A DNA stretch of 64,000 nt from Pseudomonas aylmerensis (GTDB lineage: Bacteria > Pseudomonadota > Gammaproteobacteria > Pseudomonadales > Pseudomonadaceae). A program made the translations under genes and the position numbers. Positions within the stretch are counted from its first letter, which is position 1, and every line of letters begins with the position of its first letter. The stretch covers positions 62,001-126,000 of the forward strand of contig NZ_MAUE01000028.1 of the NCBI RefSeq assembly GCF_001702265.1, given 5' to 3'. The notes under the pieces were generated by a model. The model saw only the letters and a list, made by a program, of their open reading frames with translations. It did no database searches and was not told the origin of the DNA. This document shows, in pieces, positions 59,005-64,000 of this stretch.

Positions 59005-59592
59005 ATGAGCTTGATCATTTCCATGGCCGCCTTCGCACTGGCCACCTCGATCACACCCGGACCGGTCAATGTGGTGGCCCTGAGTTCAGGCGCGCGCTTC
59101 GGTTTTGTCGCCAGCCAGAAACACGTGTTCGGCGCCGCCGTCGGCTTCACCTTGTTGCTGGTGTTGATTGGCCTGGGGCTGCATGAAGTGCTGGTGCGCT
59201 GGCCGCTCCTGACGCAGTTGATCCAGTGGGGCGGGGTGGCCTTCTTGCTCTACATGGCCTGGAAACTCGCGGTGGACGATGGCCGCCTGGACGCGGACAG
59301 CAGCGCGACGGCGCCGTCGATGCTCTACGGCGCGATCATGCAATGGCTCAACCCCAAGGCCTGGCTGGCCTGCGTGGCGGGCATGGGCCTGTTTGTGGCG
59401 GACGGCGATGCTCGGCAGGTCTGGCTGTTTGCCGGCCTTTACCTGGTGATCTGCTACCTGTCGGTGGCGTGCTGGGCCTATGCCGGCACGTTCCTGCGCC
59501 GCTACCTGGGCAACCCCCAGGGTGTGCGTGTATTCAACCGCTCGATGGCCGCGTTGCTGGTGGCCAGTGTGGGTTATTTGCTGATGGCTTGA
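59005..59592 (+). CDS. LysE/RhtB-family exporter
   Basis: 195 residues with five to six hydrophobic segments and the family start AFALATSITPGPVNVVALSSGARFG (about 8-32). IMQWLNPKAWLACVAGMG (about 111-128) is the second family motif. It exports amino acids or related compounds across the inner membrane. AAAAAGGAAC precedes ATG 59005. The 3' end overlaps the convergent AraC gene by 59 bases. Confidence 0.88.
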   Translation: MSLIISMAAFALATSITPGPVNVVALSSGARFGFVASQKHVFGAAVGFTLLLVLIGLGLHEVLVRWPLLTQLIQWGGVAFLLYMAWKLAVDDGRLDADSSATAPSMLYGAIMQWLNPKAWLACVAGMGLFVADGDARQVWLFAGLYLVICYLSVACWAYAGTFLRRYLGNPQGVRVFNRSMAALLVASVGYLLMA

Positions 59593-60427
59593 GGACGTCG
59601 CGGTACTGCCCCGGCGTGGCCGCGAAATGCTGCTTGAAGGCGCGCTGGAAATGCGCCTGGTCGGCAAAGCCTGCGGCCAGGGCGACATCGGCGATCAGCT
59701 TGCCGTTGCGCAGTTGGGTGCGTGCAAACTGGATGCGCCGGTTGACCAGGAAGGCATGCGGGGTCAGCCCGTAATACTGTTTGAAGGCGCGGATCAGGTA
59801 CGACGGCGACAGCTCGGCGGCCAGGCAGATGTCCTCCAGCTTCAGGGCCTGGGTGCAGTGTTCGCGGATGTAGTCGGCGGCCCGTTCCAGCTTGTGGTTG
59901 ACCTCGCGCATCGGGGCGGGTGAAGGGTTCAGGCGTTGCTGCACTTCGCTGAAATAACTCACCAGCGCGCTTTGCTTTTGCAGGTGTTCGGCCTGCTCAT
60001 CCACCAACGTCCGGTATAGCTCCAGCAAGCCCTCGTACAGCACCGGATCGCGCGTGTAGGGCGTACTGAATGGCCGGTAACCCTGGTCGGTGCTGAACCC
60101 CAGTTGGTACTGCAGGTCGGTCAGCCAGGGCGTGTCGATGTACAGCATCTTGTAGGACCATCGCTCGTTGTCGATGGGATTGCAGGCGTGCACATCGCCG
60201 GGGTTCATCAACACCACCGTGCCGGCGCTGATCTCGAACGTCTCTGCACCGTAGTGGTAATAACTGCGCCCCGTGGTGACCACCCCGATGGAGAAGTGCT
60301 CGTGGGCATGGCGCGTGTAGGTGACCTTGCGCCCATCGGCGATGGTGCGCGCTTCGATGAACGGCAAGCGCTCGTCGCGCCAGAAGCGCGGCGAGTGCGA
60401 AGGGTGAGCAAGGCTGTCCAGCGACAT
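59534..60427 (-). CDS. AraC-family transcriptional regulator
   Basis: 297 residues. N-terminal AraC-type cupin (about 20-110, RHAHEHFSIGVVTTGRSYYH and NPGDVHACNP) and C-terminal helix-turn-helix pair (about 185-285, LEDICLAAELSPSYLIRAFK and ADVALAAGFADQAHFQRAFK). It is the usual partner of a LysE-type exporter. The 59-bp 3' overlap with that gene makes the mRNAs complementary at their ends. Confidence 0.88.
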   Translation of the reverse strand: MSLDSLAHPSHSPRFWRDERLPFIEARTIADGRKVTYTRHAHEHFSIGVVTTGRSYYHYGAETFEISAGTVVLMNPGDVHACNPIDNERWSYKMLYIDTPWLTDLQYQLGFSTDQGYRPFSTPYTRDPVLYEGLLELYRTLVDEQAEHLQKQSALVSYFSEVQQRLNPSPAPMREVNHKLERAADYIREHCTQALKLEDICLAAELSPSYLIRAFKQYYGLTPHAFLVNRRIQFARTQLRNGKLIADVALAAGFADQAHFQRAFKQHFAATPGQYRDVLKPSANNPHWPPATRPSSG

Positions 60428-60490
60428 GGCGGCAGTTCCATCCCTTGAGCGAGTGAAGGGATGATTGCACAGACCGCCCGGGGCGTCAGC

Positions 60491-62953
60491 CTAGAAATCC
60501 CACTTGGTCGCCAGCTGCAGGCTGCGCGGTTCGCCGTAGAAGCCGGTGCCGAAGTTGCCCAGGCCCGTGTAGTACTTCTTGTCGAAGAGGTTCTTCACGT
60601 TCAGCGTGGTGCTCAGGTGGTCGTTGAAGCGATAGCGTACCATCAGGTCGACCAGGTAGTAGCTATCCTGGGTGATGCGCGAGTCGTGGCCGAAGTTGAC
60701 CGTGTCATTCGGGTCCGGCTGGAACACCTTGCCGAAGAACTCACTCTGCCAGTTCACACCGCCGCCCACGGTGATGTTGTCCAGGGCGCCCGGCAGGCGA
60801 TAGGCGCTGAACAGCCGTACGACTTGTTGCGGCGTGGTGGTCTGCAGCACCGAGCTGTAGACGTAGCCGTCATTGGCATCGCGGGTGTGCTGGTAGGTGT
60901 AGCCGGCGGAGATGTTCCAGCCGTCCAGCACTTCACCCGACAGCTCGGCCTCGAAGCCTTTGGTGGTGGCGCCGGCGATGGGGCGGTAGATCGAGTCGCT
61001 CTCGAAACCCGAGACGTACTCGGCCACGTTGTCCTGTTCGATGCGGAACGCGGCGAAGCTGGCATTCAGGCGGCCGCCGTAGAACGCTGCCTTGAGCCCC
61101 GCTTCATAGGTCTGGCCTTCGACCGGGTCGAGCAGCTTGCGGTCGGCATCCTTGCTGGTTTGCGGGCGATAGATCTGGGTATAGCTGGTGTAGACCGACC
61201 AGGTGTCGTTCAGGTCATAGACGACCCCGGCATAGGGCGTGACCACGCCACTCTGGTGGTAGGTGGCGCGGTTGTCGGCCTGGGCGGGGTCGAAGAAGTC
61301 GGTGGTGTCGGTGCCGCTGAAATTGCTCACGCGCGCGCCGAGAATCACTGCCAGGTCATCGGTCGGTTTCAGGCGAGTGGCCAGGTAGGCGCCGGTCTGG
61401 CGTTGCACGATATCGTTCTGGCCGCTGCGTGGGATGTCGGGCTTGGCGTATTCGCCGTGCCAGTCAAAGATGCTGCCGCCAACGGGTGGGTAGATCGAAC
61501 CGTATACCGGCACGTCCTGTTTCGAGCGGGTGGCCATGAAGCCCATGATCAACTCGTGCTCGCGGCCGAACAGGCTGAACGGCCCGCTGAGGTTGACGTC
61601 CAGGGTGTTCTGCACCTGGTCGCCCTTGTACTTGCCCATGAACATGTACATGCCTTCGCCGCTGACCGGGTCGGGGTTGCCACCACTCGCGGAGGCGAGC
61701 AGGGTGTCGTGCTGGCTGCGCTTGCGGTCGAGGCTGACTTTGAGCGACCAGTCATTGGCGAGCTTCTGCTGCACCGAGGCGAAGATCGTCTGGTTCTGGA
61801 AGTCGCGACGGCTCCAGTCGGCGGCCGGGTTGAACGATCGCGAGAAGTTCGTGCGCGAGCCGTCGCTGAAGTACATCGGGAAACCGGTCCAGCTGGCGCC
61901 GCGCGAGCGGGTGTCCTGCTGGTCGATACCGAAGGTCAGCAGGGTGTCGGGGGTGAGATCCGCTTCGAGGATGCCGTAGGCGATGTCCTTGGTGTTCTGG
62001 TAGTGGTCCAGGTAGGACTGGCGATCCTGGTACACGCCGACAAAGCGCCCGCGCACATTGTCAGACTCGGTCAGGGGGCCGGAGATGTCGCCTTCGGTGC
62101 GGTAATTGTCCCAGGAGCCGAAGGTCTGGGTGACCGACGCCTTGAAGTCGCGGGTGGGTTTTTTGCGGATCAGGTTGACCGTGGCCGAGGGGTCGCCGGA
62201 ACCGCTCAACAGGCCCGCCGACCCCTTGATGATTTCCAGGTGGTCGTACACCGCCATGTCGGTACTGGTGGTGCCGTAGTCGTACACGCCGTCATAGGTG
62301 GAGTAGACGCCGTCGTACTGGAAATTGGTGATCGGCAAGCCCCGGCTGGAGAACTCCCAGCGCTCGCTGTCGTAGTTCTGCACACTGACGCCCGGGGCGC
62401 GGCGCAGGGTGTCGGCGATGTTGTTGGAACCCTGGTCATCCATCTGCTGGCGGGTGATCACGGTGACCGACTGCGGGGTTTCGCGCATCGACAGCGGCAG
62501 GCCGGTGGCCGACGCCATGGAGCCTGTGGTGTAGGCGTGGGTGTCTTCGGTGGTGGCGCCCAGGTCCTGGCCGGAAATGGTGGTGGCGCCCAGCTCCAGG
62601 GCGCCCGTGTTGGCCGGGATCGGTTCGAGTACGTAGCCGTTGTTGCCTTGGGGCAGGGCTTGCAGGCCGCTGCCCTGCAACAGGCGCTGCAAGCCGCTGG
62701 CCGCGGTGTAGTTGCCATTCAGGCCTGGGCTGGTTTTACCTGCGGCGAGGCTGTTGTGCCCGGCGATGAAAATACCCGACTGCTCGGCAAAGCTGTTCAG
62801 CACATTGACCAGGGAGCCGGCGGCAATACGGTAGCTGCGCGCGGCTTCCTGGGTCGATGGTGTTTCGGCGGCGTGCAGCGTCGGTGCGCCGAGGCAAAAC
62901 AGCGAGGTGGCCAACGCCAGTGGGCGCAGCGCGAAGCGAGCAGGTTGCGGCAT
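60491..62953 (-). CDS. FpvA-type TonB-dependent siderophore receptor and transducer
   Basis: 820 residues. Signal peptide of about 28 residues (FALRPLALATSLFCLGAPTLHA), an STN signalling domain at about 38-115 (YRIAAGSLVNVLNSFAEQSG), a plug (MRETPQSVTVITRQQM, YDHLEIIKGSAGLLSGSGDP) and a barrel ending in the terminal Phe (LATKWDF). Length and sequence style match FpvA-like ferripyoverdine receptors. The FecR-type gene lies 99 bases upstream, same strand, so ligand binding is relayed through it to an ECF sigma factor beyond the window. AAAGGGAAAC precedes ATG 62953. Confidence 0.88.
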   Translation of the reverse strand: MPQPARFALRPLALATSLFCLGAPTLHAAETPSTQEAARSYRIAAGSLVNVLNSFAEQSGIFIAGHNSLAAGKTSPGLNGNYTAASGLQRLLQGSGLQALPQGNNGYVLEPIPANTGALELGATTISGQDLGATTEDTHAYTTGSMASATGLPLSMRETPQSVTVITRQQMDDQGSNNIADTLRRAPGVSVQNYDSERWEFSSRGLPITNFQYDGVYSTYDGVYDYGTTSTDMAVYDHLEIIKGSAGLLSGSGDPSATVNLIRKKPTRDFKASVTQTFGSWDNYRTEGDISGPLTESDNVRGRFVGVYQDRQSYLDHYQNTKDIAYGILEADLTPDTLLTFGIDQQDTRSRGASWTGFPMYFSDGSRTNFSRSFNPAADWSRRDFQNQTIFASVQQKLANDWSLKVSLDRKRSQHDTLLASASGGNPDPVSGEGMYMFMGKYKGDQVQNTLDVNLSGPFSLFGREHELIMGFMATRSKQDVPVYGSIYPPVGGSIFDWHGEYAKPDIPRSGQNDIVQRQTGAYLATRLKPTDDLAVILGARVSNFSGTDTTDFFDPAQADNRATYHQSGVVTPYAGVVYDLNDTWSVYTSYTQIYRPQTSKDADRKLLDPVEGQTYEAGLKAAFYGGRLNASFAAFRIEQDNVAEYVSGFESDSIYRPIAGATTKGFEAELSGEVLDGWNISAGYTYQHTRDANDGYVYSSVLQTTTPQQVVRLFSAYRLPGALDNITVGGGVNWQSEFFGKVFQPDPNDTVNFGHDSRITQDSYYLVDLMVRYRFNDHLSTTLNVKNLFDKKYYTGLGNFGTGFYGEPRSLQLATKWDF

Positions 62954-63052
62954 GAATGTTTCCCTTTGGATCAAATCGATCGGCGAATTGAAAGCGTCTG
63001 CAGGGTTAACCGAACGAGTTTTGAAAAAGGGCACTGGCGGTTGAAGATTTTT

Positions 63053-64000
63053 TTACTGGGGGCTGACGGTGACCCACCACGGCAGCAACCGGTCGACGCG
63101 AATCGGCAACGCGGCTTGCAGCAGGCGCAGGGCGTGGTCGCTGTCCTTGAGCGGGAATGAACCCATCACCGGCAACTGCGCCACGGCCGGGTCGCAACCC
63201 AGGTGGCCGGGACGATAACGGTTGAGCTCGGCGACCAACTCGCCCAGCGCCAGGTTGTCGGCCAGCAGCACGCCACGGCTCCAGGCCTCACGGGCGGGAG
63301 AGGCCGGGGCGGTCGGATCGAAACCGTTGCGGGTGAACCTGACCTGCTGGCCTGCCTCGATGATGCGCACCTGCTGGTTGAGGGTGCTGACCTGCACCCG
63401 GCCTTCGAACACGTTGAGTTGGGTATGCTCGTCGCCCTGCAGCACGCTGAAGCGGGTGCCCAGCGCCTGCAGTCGGCCGTATTCGGTGTCCACCAGGAAC
63501 GGGCGGCTGGCGTCCTTGGCCGTGTCGATCAGCACTTCCCCAAAGCGCAGGCGCAGCAAGCGTTGCGTTGTATCGAAGCGCACATCCAGCGCGCTCAGGG
63601 CGTTAAGCCATACATGGCTGCCATCGGCCAGCAAGGCGTCGCGGGTTTCGCCGCTGGCAGTGGCATAGTCGGCGCTCCAGCCGCCCACCAGCCGGGGCAG
63701 GGCGGTGTTGCGCCAGGTGCCCCAGGCCAGCGTCGAACCGGCGCACAGCACCAGCAAGGTCTTGAGGGTCTGGCGCCGTGAACTGCGCAGTGCACGGCCG
63801 GCGCCCTGGGAATGCTCCATCAACGGTGCGAAGCGCTGGCTGACGCGCTCCACATAGTGCCAGGCCGCCAGGTGCTCGGGGTTCTGCATCAACCAGGATT
63901 GCCAGCGTTGCTGCTCCTGGGCGCCGCTCGGGTCCTGCAGGCGCACGTACCACTGCGCGGCCTGTTCCAGGCTCGCGTGGCTGAGTTTGCCGGTGGGGCT
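63053..64000 (-). CDS. FecR-family anti-sigma regulator (5' end outside window)
   Basis: At least 315 residues; the frame stays open to the last base, so the start is beyond 64000. An N-terminal DUF4880 region (SHASLEQAAQWYVRLQDPSG) precedes one membrane helix (LLVLCAGSTLAWGTW) and the FecR domain (ETRDALLADGSHVWLNALSA, LNVFEGRVQVS). A C-terminal STN-like segment (LPIRVDRLLPWWVTVSP) ends the protein. It inhibits an ECF sigma factor until the FpvA-type receptor signals. Confidence 0.9.
   Translation of the reverse strand, partial: SPTGKLSHASLEQAAQWYVRLQDPSGAQEQQRWQSWLMQNPEHLAAWHYVERVSQRFAPLMEHSQGAGRALRSSRRQTLKTLLVLCAGSTLAWGTWRNTALPRLVGGWSADYATASGETRDALLADGSHVWLNALSALDVRFDTTQRLLRLRFGEVLIDTAKDASRPFLVDTEYGRLQALGTRFSVLQGDEHTQLNVFEGRVQVSTLNQQVRIIEAGQQVRFTRNGFDPTAPASPAREAWSRGVLLADNLALGELVAELNRYRPGHLGCDPAVAQLPVMGSFPLKDSDHALRLLQAALPIRVDRLLPWWVTVSPQ

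Noticed and set aside
60461..63160. 899-residue open frame on the plus strand opposite the FpvA-type receptor
   Set aside because: It is the antisense shadow of a GC-rich gene. No ribosome site, no recognisable domain, low-complexity Val/Gly/Ala composition.

Overview
The window is GC-rich chromosomal DNA that reads as Pseudomonas, most likely the P. fluorescens group. The support is the iol gene order, a DksA2-type DksA paralogue, DUF1652 and DUF2946 proteins, several TonB receptors, and many paired REP sequences (REPINs) with GTGGGAGCGGGCTTGC-type arms. No rRNA, tRNA, CRISPR array, prophage or intact insertion sequence was seen.

Layout. 1-1083: 3' end of a CusA-type RND efflux pump. 1326-15405: complete myo-inositol regulon. 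It has an RpiR-type repressor, divergent iolC(-DUF2090)/iolE/iolB/iolI/iolD/iolG, a second Gfo/Idh/MocA oxidoreductase and a periplasmic-binding-protein ABC importer. Both promoters carry a TGGAA-N6-TTCCA palindrome, and most ribosome sites carry an AAnAAnAA motif expected to bind Hfq/Crc. 15744-20042: dksA2, a chemoreceptor with a cytoplasmic C-terminal sensor, and small hypothetical genes. 20176-21192: orphan glycine-betaine/choline-type binding protein. 21227-21772: tandem array of three 90-bp REPINs. 21792-24931: TonB receptor, DUF2946 and DUF3995 genes. 25010-25940: AT-rich accessory block with a broken immunity-like gene. 26040-28538: ferrichrome-type TonB receptor. 28609-35597: regulators (MocR, AraC), AhpD-like, FAH-family and GNAT enzymes, a PAS-GGDEF diguanylate cyclase, DUF1652 and a possible small RNA. 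35821-37628: YXWGXW protein and an ECF sigma / anti-sigma / metal-sensor operon.

37843-52976: the most unusual locus. A LysR regulator and a beta-lactamase-fold hydrolase face an operon-like run. The run holds a dipeptide-type ABC importer, an OprD porin, an aspartoacylase-family amidohydrolase, an ornithine-type aminotransferase, an aconitase-like enzyme interrupted by a TGG-to-TAG stop, and a binding-protein-like protein without signal peptide. A GATCGG-N5-CCGATC palindrome recurs upstream of both halves, which suggests one LysR-controlled catabolic regulon for an N-acylated amino acid or siderophore-like compound.

52962-60427: housekeeping-type accessory genes (Nudix, oxidoreductases, RNase T2, Rrf2/thioredoxin-reductase-like pair, SDR/HxlR pair, alpha/beta hydrolase, LysE exporter, AraC). 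60491-64000: FpvA-type TonB transducer and its FecR-type anti-sigma, cut by the right edge.

All functional calls come from reading the sequence and remembered family features; no database search was run.
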